The notes under the pieces are model-generated. The model was not told the DNA's origin. It made no database searches and saw only the letters and a list, made by a program, of their open reading frames with translations. From assembly GCF_003337555.1 (NCBI RefSeq), contig NZ_QPJK01000019.1, forward strand, positions 1 through 60,577: a DNA stretch of 60,577 bases, read 5' to 3'. The position numbers were made by a program, and so were the translations under genes. The DNA comes from Pseudorhodoferax soli (GTDB lineage Bacteria; Pseudomonadota; Gammaproteobacteria; Burkholderiales; Burkholderiaceae_C). Positions within the stretch are counted from its first letter, which is position 1. Every line of letters starts with the position of its first letter. This document shows, piece by piece, positions 29,223-38,043 of this stretch.

Positions 29223-30833
29223 ATGCATTTCGACTTCGCCAATCCCTACACCTCCGTGCGCACGCCTGTGTTCGCACGCAACGTCTGCAGCACCTCGCAT
29301 CCGCTGGCGGCCCAGGCCGGCCTGCGCATGCTGCAAAAGGGCGGCAACGCGGTCGATGCCGCGGTGGCAGCGGCCGCCGTGATGACCATCGTCGAGCCGG
29401 TCAGCAACGGCCTGGGCTCGGACGCCTTCTGCATCCTGTGGGACGGCCGGCAGCTGCATGGCCTCAATGCCTCCGGCCGCGCGCCGGCCAACTGGTCGCC
29501 GGCGTACTTCCAGGGCAAATACGGCAAGGACGCGGCCAATCCGCCCAAGCGCGGCCTGGACTCCGTCACCGTGCCGGGCGCCGTGAGCGCCTGGGCCGCG
29601 CTCTCGGAGCGCTTCGGCAAGCTTGCCTTCGCCGACCTCATGGAGCCGGCCATCGACATCGCCGAGCGTGGCTACCTGATGCCTGTGGTGGTGCAGCAGA
29701 AGTGGGAGGCCGCCACGCAGGAGCTGCGCAGCCAGCCCGGTTTTGCCGACGCCTTCCTGCCCTGGGGCCGGGCGCCGCGCGTGGGCGAGCTGTTCCAGTT
29801 CAAGGCGGCCGCTCGCGGGCTGCGTGCGATTGCCGAGACACGCGGCGCGGCCTTCTACGGCGGCGAGATCGCGGCGGCCATCGCCAAATTTTCGGCCGCG
29901 CATGGCGGCAGCCTCACGGCGCAGGACTTCGCCGGCTACCAGCCCGAGTGGGTCACCCCGATCGCGCGCGACTACCGCGGCCACACGCTGCACGAGATCC
30001 CGCCGAACGGCCAGGGCATCGCGGCGCTCATCGCGCTGGGCATCCTGGAGAAGTTCGACATCGCCGGCATGGAAGTGGACGGCGTGGAGTCGCAGCACGT
30101 GCAGATCGAGGCCATGAAGCTGGCCTTCGCCGACGTCTACCGCTACGTGGGCGAGCCCGGCAGCATGGAGGTGACGGCCGAGCAACTGCTGGACGACGCC
30201 TACCTGGCCTCGCGCGCCAAGTTGATCGACCTGGGCCGCGCGCAGGACTTCGGCGCCGGCAACCCGGTCAAGGGCGGCACCATCTACCTGACCGCGGCCG
30301 ACGAGAACGGCATGATGGTCAGCTTTATCCAGAGCAACTACATGGGCTTCGGCTCGGGCGCGGTGGAGCCGGACTTCGGCATCAGCCTGCAGAACCGCGG
30401 CCATGCCTTCTCGCTGCAGCCGGGCCACAACCAGGTGGCGCCGGGCAAGCGGCCCTTCCACACCATCATCCCGGCCTTCCTGACCAAGGACGGCCAGCCC
30501 GTCATGAGCTTTGGCGTGATGGGCGCCAACATGCAGCCCCAGGGCCATCTGCAGACCCTGGTGCGCATGCTGGACTACGGCCAGAACCCGCAGGCCGCCT
30601 GCGACGCGCCGCGCTGGCGCTACAACGCTGGCCTGGAGCTCAACGTCGAGTCGGCCATGCGGCCCGCCACCATCGAGGGGCTGGCCGCGCGCGGCCACCG
30701 CATGGAGGTGATCCAGGATTCCTACCAGGACTTCGGCGCGGGCCAGTTCATCTGGCGCGCCGGCGACCCCAAGGTCGAAGGCTACGTGGCCGCCAGCGAT
30801 GCGCGCCGCGACGGCCTGGCCGCGGGCTTCTAG
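29223..30833 (+). CDS. ggt: Gamma-glutamyltransferase family protein
   Basis: A 536-residue Ntn-hydrolase of the gamma-glutamyltranspeptidase family, which transfers or hydrolyses gamma-glutamyl groups, classically of glutathione. The GGNAVDAAVAA motif is near the N-terminus. The self-processing region that exposes the catalytic Thr lies near GGTIYLTAADENG. No signal peptide is visible, unlike E. coli Ggt, so this is one of the cytosolic-looking homologues, some of which act on other amides. A good RBS (CAGGAGAG) precedes it, and a -10-like TAGAAT lies at 29190. Confidence 0.88.
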   Translation: MHFDFANPYTSVRTPVFARNVCSTSHPLAAQAGLRMLQKGGNAVDAAVAAAAVMTIVEPVSNGLGSDAFCILWDGRQLHGLNASGRAPANWSPAYFQGKYGKDAANPPKRGLDSVTVPGAVSAWAALSERFGKLAFADLMEPAIDIAERGYLMPVVVQQKWEAATQELRSQPGFADAFLPWGRAPRVGELFQFKAAARGLRAIAETRGAAFYGGEIAAAIAKFSAAHGGSLTAQDFAGYQPEWVTPIARDYRGHTLHEIPPNGQGIAALIALGILEKFDIAGMEVDGVESQHVQIEAMKLAFADVYRYVGEPGSMEVTAEQLLDDAYLASRAKLIDLGRAQDFGAGNPVKGGTIYLTAADENGMMVSFIQSNYMGFGSGAVEPDFGISLQNRGHAFSLQPGHNQVAPGKRPFHTIIPAFLTKDGQPVMSFGVMGANMQPQGHLQTLVRMLDYGQNPQAACDAPRWRYNAGLELNVESAMRPATIEGLAARGHRMEVIQDSYQDFGAGQFIWRAGDPKVEGYVAASDARRDGLAAGF

Positions 30834-30855
30834 AACACGCACAAGAAAGGCACCC

Positions 30856-32037
30856 ATGCAATTCGCCGACCGCCTGAAGAACGTCGAAACCTCCGCCATC
30901 CGCGAGCTGTTCAAGCTGCTCGGCAAGCCCGGCATCATCAGCTTTGCCGGGGGCTTCCCGGACCCCACGCTGTTCGATGCCGAGGGCATCGCCATGTCCA
31001 CGGCGGCGGTGCTGCGCGACACGCCCGGCCCGGTGCTGCAATACGGCGCGACCGAGGGCTACGGACCGCTGCGCGAGCAACTCTCGCTGTTCATGGCCAA
31101 CAAGGGTGCCCAGGTCCAGCCCGAGGGCCTGATCGTGACCACGGGCAGCCAGCAGGCGCTGGACCTGATCGGCAAGACCATGATCTCGCCGGGCGACAAG
31201 GTCATCGTCGAGGCGCCGACCTTCCTGGCCACGATCCAGTGCTTCCGGCTGTACGGCGCGAACGTGATCGGCGCGCCCATCGATGCCGACGGCGTGCTGG
31301 TCGAGCCGCTCGAGCGCCTGATCGAGGAGCACAAGCCCAAGCTCGTGTACCTGATCCCCAACTTCGGCAACCCGCACGGCGCCATGCTGAGCCTGGAACG
31401 GCGCCGCCGCATCCTGGAGATCGCCGCGCGCACCGGCACGCTGGTGGTCGAGGACGATCCCTATGGCGAGCTCTACTTCGGCCAGCCAGCGCCGCCTTCG
31501 CTGCTGGCGCTGTCCGCCGAAGTGCCGGGCAGCCGCGAGTGGCTCGCGCACTGCGGATCGATGAGCAAGATCCTGTCGCCAGGCCTGCGCGTGGGCTGGC
31601 TGATCGCCCAGCCGGCGCTGCTCGCCAATGCCACCATGTGCAAGCAGTTCAGCGACGCCCACACCTCCAACCTGACGCAGGCCACGGCTGCGCATTACCT
31701 GACGCTGAACCGCCTGGACGGCGCGCTCGGCCAGGTGCGCAAGGTCTACGCGGAGCGCGCACGCGTGATGGCCGAGCGCCTGCGCGCCGAACTGGGCGAC
31801 GCCATCACCTTCGACGCGCCCAAGGGCGGAATGTTCTTCTGGGCCCGGCTGACCGGCGGCCGCGACGCGGGCGCGTTCGCCCAGCGTGCGATCGAGAAGC
31901 TCGTGGCCTTCGTGCCCGGCGCGCCGTTCTTCGCGCACGACCCCGATCTGTCCACGCTGCGGCTGAGCTTCGCGACGGCCGACGTGGCCAAGATCGAGGA
32001 AGGCATCGCGCGCCTGGGCCAGGCGCTGCCGCAATGA
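30856..32037 (+). CDS. PLP-dependent aminotransferase (class I/II, 2-aminoadipate/AlaA-like)
   Basis: A 393-residue fold-type I aminotransferase close to the LysN/ARO8-like group, which has a broad range covering 2-aminoadipate, aromatic and branched amino acids. Visible are IISFAGGFPDP, the PLP ring region YGATEGYGPLR, IPNFGNPHG and the Schiff-base Lys238 in GSMSKIL, followed by an Arg. The start ATG has AAGAAAGG upstream. It begins 22 bp after ggt and overlaps the next start as ATGA, forming a three-gene unit. Confidence 0.9.
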   Translation: MQFADRLKNVETSAIRELFKLLGKPGIISFAGGFPDPTLFDAEGIAMSTAAVLRDTPGPVLQYGATEGYGPLREQLSLFMANKGAQVQPEGLIVTTGSQQALDLIGKTMISPGDKVIVEAPTFLATIQCFRLYGANVIGAPIDADGVLVEPLERLIEEHKPKLVYLIPNFGNPHGAMLSLERRRRILEIAARTGTLVVEDDPYGELYFGQPAPPSLLALSAEVPGSREWLAHCGSMSKILSPGLRVGWLIAQPALLANATMCKQFSDAHTSNLTQATAAHYLTLNRLDGALGQVRKVYAERARVMAERLRAELGDAITFDAPKGGMFFWARLTGGRDAGAFAQRAIEKLVAFVPGAPFFAHDPDLSTLRLSFATADVAKIEEGIARLGQALPQ

Positions 32038-32390
32038 AGGGCGGGGGTGGCGGCCTGGTCTATTCGACCGAGGCCGGGCGCATGTGCCCCGTGTGCCGCC
32101 AGCCCGTGGCGCAATGCGCGTGCAAGAAGGCCGCGGCCGTTCCACAGGGCGACGGCACGGTGCGCGTGCGGCTGGAGACCAAGGGCCGCAAGGGCAAGGG
32201 CGTGACCGTGGTCTGGGGCGTTCCCGTCGACGAGGAAGGCCTGCAGAAGCTGGGCAAGCAACTGAAAGCTGCCTGCGGCACCGGCGGCACCGTCAAGGAC
32301 GGGCAGATCGAGGTGCAGGGCGACCACCTCACGCAGGTCATGGAGGCCCTGCGCAAGCAGGGCTACCAGGTCAAGCGCTCGGGCGGCTAG
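32034..32390 (+). CDS. SUI1/eIF-1-like translation factor family protein (YciH type)
   Basis: A 118-residue YciH-type protein. A short Cys-rich N-terminus (CPVCRQPVAQCAC) that could bind zinc precedes an SUI1 domain with LETKGRKGKGVTVVWGVP and a C-terminal GDHLTQVMEAL. In E. coli, YciH has been linked to initiation-codon fidelity and stress, but its role is not settled. The ATG overlaps the aminotransferase stop (ATGA). The final TAG sits in a CTAG shared with the stop of the convergent GST gene. Confidence 0.88.
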   Translation: MKGGGGGLVYSTEAGRMCPVCRQPVAQCACKKAAAVPQGDGTVRVRLETKGRKGKGVTVVWGVPVDEEGLQKLGKQLKAACGTGGTVKDGQIEVQGDHLTQVMEALRKQGYQVKRSGG

Positions 32391-33013
32391 GCACCGGCTG
32401 CTTCCTCGGCCAGGGCCTTCTGCACGGCCGGCCGCTGCTCCATGCGGTCGCGGTGGGCGCGGGTGGCGGGCAGGCCGGCCAGGTCCACCCCGTCGCCTTC
32501 GAGCCAGCCGGCGAGCGTGTAGAGGTAGGCGTCGGCCACCGAATACTGCTCGCCCAGCACCCAGGGGCTGCCCAGCATCGTCGATTCGATGAGCTCGAAG
32601 CACTCGCGCATGTTGGACGCCACCTTGCGCTGCATGGATTCGTGCGCCGACTTGTCGTCGGCCCAGCGCGCGGCGCGGAAGCGGTGGGCATGCGCCACAT
32701 GCACCGTCGAGCACAGGTAGGCGTTGACGGCCTGCATCTGCGCGTACGCGAATGCGTCGTCCAAGGGGGCCAGCCGCGCTTGCGGGGCGCTTTGCGCGAT
32801 GTAGGCCAGGATGGCGGGCGTCTCGGTCAGCGTCCCGCGTTCGGTCACCAGGGCCGGCACCCGGCCTTTGGGGTTGATCGCCAGGTAGGCGGGCTGGCGC
32901 TGCTCGCCTTCGGCGAAATTGAGCCGCTGGGTGCGGTAGGGCAGGCCGCTCTCTGCCAGGGCGATGTGGGATGCGCGCGCGCAGGTCTTGGGGGCGTAGT
33001 AGAGCGTCAGCAT
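32387..33013 (-). CDS. Glutathione S-transferase family protein
   Basis: A 208-residue GST. The thioredoxin-like N-domain has a typical start (LTLYYAPKTCARASHIALAE), NPKGRVPAL with the cis-Pro, and TETPAIL for gamma-glutamyl binding. The helical C-domain contains SVADAYLYTL. The N-terminal Cys10 suggests a beta-class type with a cysteine near glutathione. The substrate is unknown; roles in detoxification or thiol repair are common. The 3' end overlaps the SUI1 gene by 4 bases. Confidence 0.9.
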   Translation of the reverse strand: MLTLYYAPKTCARASHIALAESGLPYRTQRLNFAEGEQRQPAYLAINPKGRVPALVTERGTLTETPAILAYIAQSAPQARLAPLDDAFAYAQMQAVNAYLCSTVHVAHAHRFRAARWADDKSAHESMQRKVASNMRECFELIESTMLGSPWVLGEQYSVADAYLYTLAGWLEGDGVDLAGLPATRAHRDRMEQRPAVQKALAEEAAGA

Positions 33014-33176
33014 GGCGAGTTGCGGTTGTGGAGGCTGCGGGAGTGTAGGCGCGCCCTGTTGTCCTACAGCGGTCTCGGCATTCGGGGCGCAGCCTGCGCC
33101 GGTGCCGTCCGGCGTGCCGGGTCGTGGCGCTTTTCTAGACTAGGTCCATCGTCAGCACGACCCAACGAGGTTCAAC

Positions 33177-33659
33177 ATGTCAGTGCAACAAGCTTGTCAA
33201 CCGTTCCAACGCAGCCGGCCTTTCGCGTACTTCGGGCTGGTGTGCGCACTGGCGGCGGGTGCCGCTGGCGCCCAGGTCGCCGCCTCGGGCAACACCGGCA
33301 TCGACAACTCGGGCAGCTATGAGCGCGAGCGCGCCGCCTGCCTGAACGGCGCAACGCCGCAGGCGCAGGAAACCTGTCTGCGTGAAGCCGCCAATGCCCA
33401 GGCTGACAAGCGCAAGGGAGAGCTGCAGACCCAAGGGCAGGACCAGCTCGTGGCCAATGCCATGCGCCGCTGCGATGCGCTGGGTGGCGAAGACCACGCC
33501 GCCTGTACCGCGCGCGTTCTGGGCTATGGCAACCAGAGCGGCAGCGTAGGCGGCGGCGGCGTGATCCGCGAGGTCGAGACGGTGGTCGTTCCCCCGGGCC
33601 AGACCGAAGTCACGATCGAACCCAAGACCGACAACCCGGTCCTGGTGGTGCCGCGCTGA
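33177..33659 (+). CDS. Exported protein of unknown function
   Basis: A 160-residue protein with a signal peptide (about 1-32, ending AAGAAGAQ). The mature part has conserved-looking cysteine spacing (RERAACLNG, ETCLREAA, MRRCDALGG, AACTARVLG), so two disulfides are likely in the periplasm. A glycine-rich turn and a strand-rich tail (VETVVVPPGQTEVTIEP) follow. I recognise it as a type of hypothetical protein frequent in Comamonadaceae, without known function. An RBS (CGAGG) precedes the ATG. It converges on the ProQ/FinO gene. Confidence 0.75.
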   Translation: MSVQQACQPFQRSRPFAYFGLVCALAAGAAGAQVAASGNTGIDNSGSYERERAACLNGATPQAQETCLREAANAQADKRKGELQTQGQDQLVANAMRRCDALGGEDHAACTARVLGYGNQSGSVGGGGVIREVETVVVPPGQTEVTIEPKTDNPVLVVPR

Positions 33660-33668
33660 AGCGGCCGC

Positions 33669-34379
33669 TCAGCGCCCGGCGCGCACGCGCCGGTCGTCGC
33701 GGGCCTGGGCGAGCAGGGGCGCCACCGCGTCGGGCGCCAGACCATATTGGTCGGCGAACTGGGCTTCGCTGAGGCCGCCCAGCTCAAAGGCACGCAACAA
33801 GGCCTCGCGGCGGGCGATCTCGGCGGCTTGGTCGTGGTCGGCTTCGTCCAGCAAGGCGGCCAGTGCCTCCGGATTGACCTTGGCCGCAGCGGCGTAGCCG
33901 GCACGGTCGAGCCCACTCTGCACGAACAGCTCGCGCACGCGCGCGCGCAGTGCGGGCTGCAGGTCTTCCTTGCTACGCGCCTGGCGGCGCTTGAACAGCT
34001 CGACCAGCGCATGGTGGTGGTGGTCCACCGCCAGCGGCGCGACCGGCTGGCCGTCCAGGTCATGGCGCTGGTCGCCGCGCGCCAGGCATTCCAGATAGCG
34101 TGAGGAACGGGCATGCTGCCCCAGGGCTTCTTTGAGTGCCGCGGGCTGGAACACGCCAGGGTGGCGTTCCATCAGGTCCTGGAAGGTACCCAACTTGAGC
34201 GGGCGAAAGCGCGCACCAAACAGCGCAGGATGCAGTTCAGCCAGCTGCTCGAGCAGCGGATGGATGGGGCGGCCCTGCGGACGCTGCTGCGGGCCTTTGC
34301 GGCCGGGTTGCCGGCGACGCTGGTGTGGCTGGGCGGGAGCGTCGGCCGGGGCCGAAGAGGTGATGGAAGCGTCAGTCAT
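33669..34379 (-). CDS. proQ: ProQ/FinO family RNA chaperone
   Basis: A 236-residue RNA-binding protein. The FinO/ProQ domain spans about residues 40-130, with PLKLGTFQDL near its start and RSSRYLECLARG then HDLDGQPVAPL near its end. It binds structured sRNAs and mRNA 3' ends post-transcriptionally. The N-terminus is a basic, Gln/Pro-rich tail. The C-terminal 100 residues are helical and charged, without the Tudor-like domain of E. coli ProQ. Such long C-terminal extensions are seen in several betaproteobacterial members, so the name is by family only. Confidence 0.88.
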   Translation of the reverse strand: MTDASITSSAPADAPAQPHQRRRQPGRKGPQQRPQGRPIHPLLEQLAELHPALFGARFRPLKLGTFQDLMERHPGVFQPAALKEALGQHARSSRYLECLARGDQRHDLDGQPVAPLAVDHHHHALVELFKRRQARSKEDLQPALRARVRELFVQSGLDRAGYAAAAKVNPEALAALLDEADHDQAAEIARREALLRAFELGGLSEAQFADQYGLAPDAVAPLLAQARDDRRVRAGR

Positions 34380-34536
34380 TGCGGGGTGATTGTAGAAAGC
34401 CCGCTGGTGTCACAGCCGCTTGCAAATTTATGGGTCGAAAACGTGCATGCGTCACGTTGCGTGCGTGCCGATGTCACGCCTTGTTCATCGTCCGCTCCTT
34501 ACACTTTCGTTGCCCGAACGCAACAGGAGCCGCGCC

Positions 34537-34737
34537 ATGCCAAACCCCTACGACGCAACCCTTTCCGCCCCGTCATTGGTCACGTCCGCACTGCACGAAG
34601 GACAGCAATTCATGCAGCGCCTGGCAGGCCGCGTGAGCGCTGGATCAGAGTCTGCGTCGCAGGCACCGCAGGCCACCGACGGCCAGGGCGACTGGCCCGA
34701 TCTGGACCAGCGTGTGCGCGCCGTCGGCGAATGGTGA
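34537..34737 (+). CDS. Small protein of unknown function
   Basis: A 66-residue protein from an ATG with a good RBS (ACAGGAG, 34523-34528). It is acidic and soluble, with an amphipathic helix around residues 12-34 (LVTSALHEGQQFMQRLAG), a Ser/Gln-rich middle and a Trp-ending tail. I recognise no domain. It lies in the 360-bp space between the divergent ProQ/FinO gene and the convergent luciferase-like oxidoreductase, whose stop is 1 bp away. The codon bias and RBS argue that it is real. Confidence 0.6.
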   Translation: MPNPYDATLSAPSLVTSALHEGQQFMQRLAGRVSAGSESASQAPQATDGQGDWPDLDQRVRAVGEW

Positions 34738-34738
34738 A

Positions 34739-35725
34739 TCAGCCCTGGTGCACCTGCGCCAGGATCTCGTAAGACCGCACACGGGCCGCGTGGTCGAAGA
34801 TCTGCGTGGCGACCATCAGCTCATCGGCGCCCGTGCGGGCAATGAACTCCTTCAACTGGCGACGCACCGTGTCCGGTGACCCGATCGCCGCAGCGCTCAT
34901 GGTCTGGGCCAGGATGGCCTGTTCGGGCGCGCTGAGCTGCTCCAGGTAGCCCGGCTTGGGCGGCTGCAGCCGCGACGGCCGGCCGCTGCGCAGGTTGACG
35001 AAGGCCTGTTGCATGGAACTGGCGAGCAACTGGGCCTCTTCGTCGGTGTCGGCCGCGAACACCCCCATCCCCAGCATCACATGCGGCTTTGCCAGCTGGG
35101 CCGAAGGCTTGAAGCGCGACCGGTAGATGGCGATGGCGTCCATCATCGCGGCCGGCGCGAAGTGCGAGGCGAAGGCGTAGGGCAGGCCCAGTTCGGCTGC
35201 CAGCTGGGCGCCGAACAGGCTGGAACCCAGGATCCAGACCGGCACCTGCAACCCCGTACCCGGGATCGCCTGGATGCGGGCGTTGGCCGCTTCGGGCGAG
35301 AGGTAGTGCATGAGTTCCACCACGTCCTGCGGGAACTGGTCTGGCGATTCGAAGGCGTCGCGGCGTAGCGCGCGCGCCGTGGCTTGGTCGGAGCCCGGCG
35401 CGCGGCCCAGGCCCAGGTCGATGCGGCCCGGGTACAGCGAGGCCAGCGTGCCGAACTGCTCGGCGATCACGAGCGGCGAGTGGTTGGGCAGCATGATGCC
35501 GCCTGCGCCGACCCGGATGGTCTTGGTCCCGCCCGCCACATGGGCGATGACGACCGAGGTCGCAGCGCTGGCGATGCCGGGCATGCCGTGGTGCTCGGCC
35601 AGCCAGAAGCGCTGGTAGCCCAGGCGTTCGGCGTGCTGCGCCAGGTCGCGGCTGTTGTGGAAGGCCTGGGCGGCGTCGCCGCCTTCCACGATGGGGCAGA
35701 GGTCGAGTACGGAGAGTGCGGTCAT
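34739..35725 (-). CDS. Luciferase-like (LLM class) flavin-dependent oxidoreductase
   Basis: A 328-residue TIM-barrel flavoprotein of the MsnO8/YhbW group. Typical motifs are [37 protein letters not shown] and [14 protein letters not shown], which form the reduced-flavin site. These enzymes are two-component monooxygenases that need an external FMN reductase; none is in the window. The substrate is unknown. It follows the haloacid-dehalogenase-like gene by 47 bp on the same strand and may be co-transcribed with it. Confidence 0.9.
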   Translation of the reverse strand: MTALSVLDLCPIVEGGDAAQAFHNSRDLAQHAERLGYQRFWLAEHHGMPGIASAATSVVIAHVAGGTKTIRVGAGGIMLPNHSPLVIAEQFGTLASLYPGRIDLGLGRAPGSDQATARALRRDAFESPDQFPQDVVELMHYLSPEAANARIQAIPGTGLQVPVWILGSSLFGAQLAAELGLPYAFASHFAPAAMMDAIAIYRSRFKPSAQLAKPHVMLGMGVFAADTDEEAQLLASSMQQAFVNLRSGRPSRLQPPKPGYLEQLSAPEQAILAQTMSAAAIGSPDTVRRQLKEFIARTGADELMVATQIFDHAARVRSYEILAQVHQG

Positions 35726-35772
35726 GGCCGGAGATCGTAGCCAGACCCGCTAAACCGTGCTGGCGTGGTGCT

Positions 35773-36471
35773 TCAGCAGTCCAGCTGGTCGGCGAGGTCG
35801 CCGAAGTCGTGGCAGTGCAGGTCGTTGCCGGGCCGCGGCGACACATCCTTGAGATGGCCCACGCCGAACTCCAGCGGCCGCTCGATGTAGGCGGTCTGCA
35901 AGCCGCAGGCGCGCGCGCCGGCCAGGTCGCTGTGGTGCGCGGCCACCAGCATGACTTGTTCGGGCGGCACGTCGAACACACGCGCCACGCCCAGGTAGGT
36001 CGCCGGGTCGGGCTTGTAGGCTCGAAACACTTCGGCCGACAGGATGCAATCCCAGGGCAGGCCGGCGCGCTTGGCCATGTTGGTCAAGAGGCCGATGTTG
36101 CCGTTGGACAGCGTGCAGATGGTGTACCTGCGCTTGAGACGCGCCAGGCCTGTGAGCACATCAGGCCAGGGATCCAGCCGGTGCCAGGCCTTGTTGAGAT
36201 CGCGGCGTGCCTGCTCGGACATGCCCTGCAGGCCGAAGCGCGGCAGGATCTCGTCCAGGATCAGCCGGTGCAGGTCGTCGATGAGCGTCCAACCCAGCTC
36301 GCCCGAGCGCACGCGCTGCATGGCCGGTTGGTAGCCGTCGCGCCAGGCGCGCGCGAAGTCGTCGCCATCGACCTCCGGGTGCAGCGCGCGAATCTCGCGT
36401 GCGATGCTGCCGTGCCAGTCGACCACGGTACCGAAGGTGTCGAAGGCCAGCACGGCTGGTGGCTGTGGCAT
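35773..36471 (-). CDS. Haloacid dehalogenase type II family protein
   Basis: A 232-residue HAD hydrolase of the L-2-haloacid dehalogenase group. The nucleophile is Asp11 in AFDTFGTVVDW, the Ser/Asn motif is CTLSNGN, the Lys is in YKPDP and the last motif is VAAHHSDLAGA. The type II dehalogenase pattern usually has Asn or Trp near that last motif (HNWD or SNPWD). The HHSD here deviates, so real dehalogenase activity is uncertain and a phosphatase-like role is possible. Cytosolic. Confidence 0.85.
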   Translation of the reverse strand: MPQPPAVLAFDTFGTVVDWHGSIAREIRALHPEVDGDDFARAWRDGYQPAMQRVRSGELGWTLIDDLHRLILDEILPRFGLQGMSEQARRDLNKAWHRLDPWPDVLTGLARLKRRYTICTLSNGNIGLLTNMAKRAGLPWDCILSAEVFRAYKPDPATYLGVARVFDVPPEQVMLVAAHHSDLAGARACGLQTAYIERPLEFGVGHLKDVSPRPGNDLHCHDFGDLADQLDC

Positions 36472-36753
36472 GCGGAATCTCCTTTTCGGTGCGCTTTACA
36501 CCCGATTCATGACCAAATGTATCAAGCCGGTGTATCGTTGCATGTTCGCCGCAGGCGCTGCGCGGCCGGTTCAGGCCTCGCACTTGCTTGTGGTTCGGGG
36601 ATCCCGCCATTGTGTCTGCTGTGCAAAGCTGGCCGCTGGCGGGCCGTGGATGGGAACTCACCGGAGCCGGCCCGATCCACCGTGCGCCAATGCGGCCACG
36701 CCCGAATCCGGCAGTTCCGGTTTCGAGAGCACGCCGCCCCACAGGTCTCTTCC
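36472..36753. promoter_or_regulatory. Intergenic control region of the RND efflux operon
   Basis: 282 bases lie between the divergent dehalogenase-like gene and the efflux operon. Positions 36495-36545 are relatively AT-rich. A TTTACA at 36495-36500 with a 17-base spacer leads to TGTATC at 36518-36523, a weak plus-strand -35/-10 pair. TGTATC is repeated directly at 36531-36536, so a regulator could bind there. No regulator gene sits next to the operon, although RND operons commonly have a divergent TetR or LysR gene. Confidence 0.35.
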
Positions 36754-38025
36754 ATGCCGATTCTGAAAAGTTACTTGCGTCCCCGTGACCTGTGTCTGCC
36801 ACTGGTGCTCGCATTGCTGGCCACTGCCGGCTGTTCACGTGGCACGGGCGACAGCAAGGCCGCCGCGCCGGCTGCGGCGCCCCAGGTGAAGGACGTGGGC
36901 GTGGTGACGCTCAAGACCGAGCGCATGCCGGTGACCACCGAGCTGGCAGGCCGCACCGTGGCGCCTGTGATCGCGCAGATCCGGCCCCAGGTTGGCGGCA
37001 TCGTGCAGCAGCGCCTGTTCACCGAAGGTTCGCAGGTCAAGGCAGGCCAGGTGCTGTACCAGCTGGACCCGGCCAGCTTCGAGGCCACGGCCGCCAGCGC
37101 CCGCGCCAATGTGCGCCGCGCCGAGACCACGCTGGCCACGGCCCGCAGCGTGGCCAAGCGCAATGCCGAGCTGGTCAAGATCGACGCCATCAGCCAGCAG
37201 GTCAACGAACAGACCCAGGCCGCCGCCGACCAGGCCGAAGCCGATGTGGCCGTGGCCCGCGCGGCCGAGCAGACCGCCCGCATCAACCTAGCGCGCACGC
37301 GCATCGTGGCACCCATCAGCGGCTGGATCGAGCTGTCCAGCGTGACGGCCGGTGCGCTGGTCACGGCCGACCAGGCCACGCCGCTGACCACCGTGCAGCA
37401 ACTGGACCCCATCAATGTGCACGTGACCCAATCCAGTGCCGAGTTGCTGCGCCTCAAGCGCGAACTGGCCAGCGGCCGCCTGTCGCGCGGCCGCGCCGAC
37501 GAGGCACCGATCCGCGTGCTGCTGGAGGACGGCAGCGTCTACCCCCATGCCGGCAAGCTGACCTTCGCCGGCGTGACCGTGGACGCCGGCACCGGCAGCG
37601 TGACGCTGCGCGCCGTGGTGCCCAACCCCGACCGCATGCTGATGCCCGGCATGTACGTGCGCGCCGTGCTGGAGGAGGGCGTGGCCGAGGACGCGCTGCT
37701 GGTGCCCCAGCAGGCCGTGACGCGCGCGCCCGACGGCAGCGCTTCCTCGCTGGTCGTCGGGCCGGACGACAAGCTGGTCAGGCGGGCGGTGACCGTCGGC
37801 CGCGCCGTCGCCAACCGCTGGCAGGTGCTGGAAGGTTTGCAAGCCGGCGACCGGGTGCTGGTCGAAGGCTCGCAGCGCGCACGCGCCGGCGATCAGGTGC
37901 GCGCCAGCGAAGTGGTGCCCAAGCCCGGCCCCGGTGCGCCCGCGCCGGTGAACGGCAAGGGCGGCCCGGGCCCCGGTTCGGTGGCCAGTGCCGGCCCGCT
38001 CGCCAACGCCAAGATCGTGCGCTGA
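36754..38025 (+). CDS. RND efflux system periplasmic adaptor (MexA/AcrA-like) lipoprotein
   Basis: A 423-residue membrane-fusion protein linking the inner-membrane pump to the outer-membrane channel. A lipobox (LLATAGC) ends the signal peptide near residue 28. The barrel-sandwich halves are visible (IRPQVGGIVQQRLFTEGS and INLARTRIVAPISGWI) around a coiled-coil hairpin at about 110-170. A beta-barrel and membrane-proximal domain follow. The last 45 residues are a Pro/Gly-rich tail. It is the first gene of a three-gene operon. Confidence 0.93.
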   Translation: MPILKSYLRPRDLCLPLVLALLATAGCSRGTGDSKAAAPAAAPQVKDVGVVTLKTERMPVTTELAGRTVAPVIAQIRPQVGGIVQQRLFTEGSQVKAGQVLYQLDPASFEATAASARANVRRAETTLATARSVAKRNAELVKIDAISQQVNEQTQAAADQAEADVAVARAAEQTARINLARTRIVAPISGWIELSSVTAGALVTADQATPLTTVQQLDPINVHVTQSSAELLRLKRELASGRLSRGRADEAPIRVLLEDGSVYPHAGKLTFAGVTVDAGTGSVTLRAVVPNPDRMLMPGMYVRAVLEEGVAEDALLVPQQAVTRAPDGSASSLVVGPDDKLVRRAVTVGRAVANRWQVLEGLQAGDRVLVEGSQRARAGDQVRASEVVPKPGPGAPAPVNGKGGPGPGSVASAGPLANAKIVR

Positions 38026-38043
38026 GCGCCGGGAGACCGTTCC

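Noticed and set aside
34440-34536. A -10/-35 pair before the small unknown gene
   Set aside because: TTGTTC and TACACT are 13 bases apart, too close for a sigma-70 promoter.
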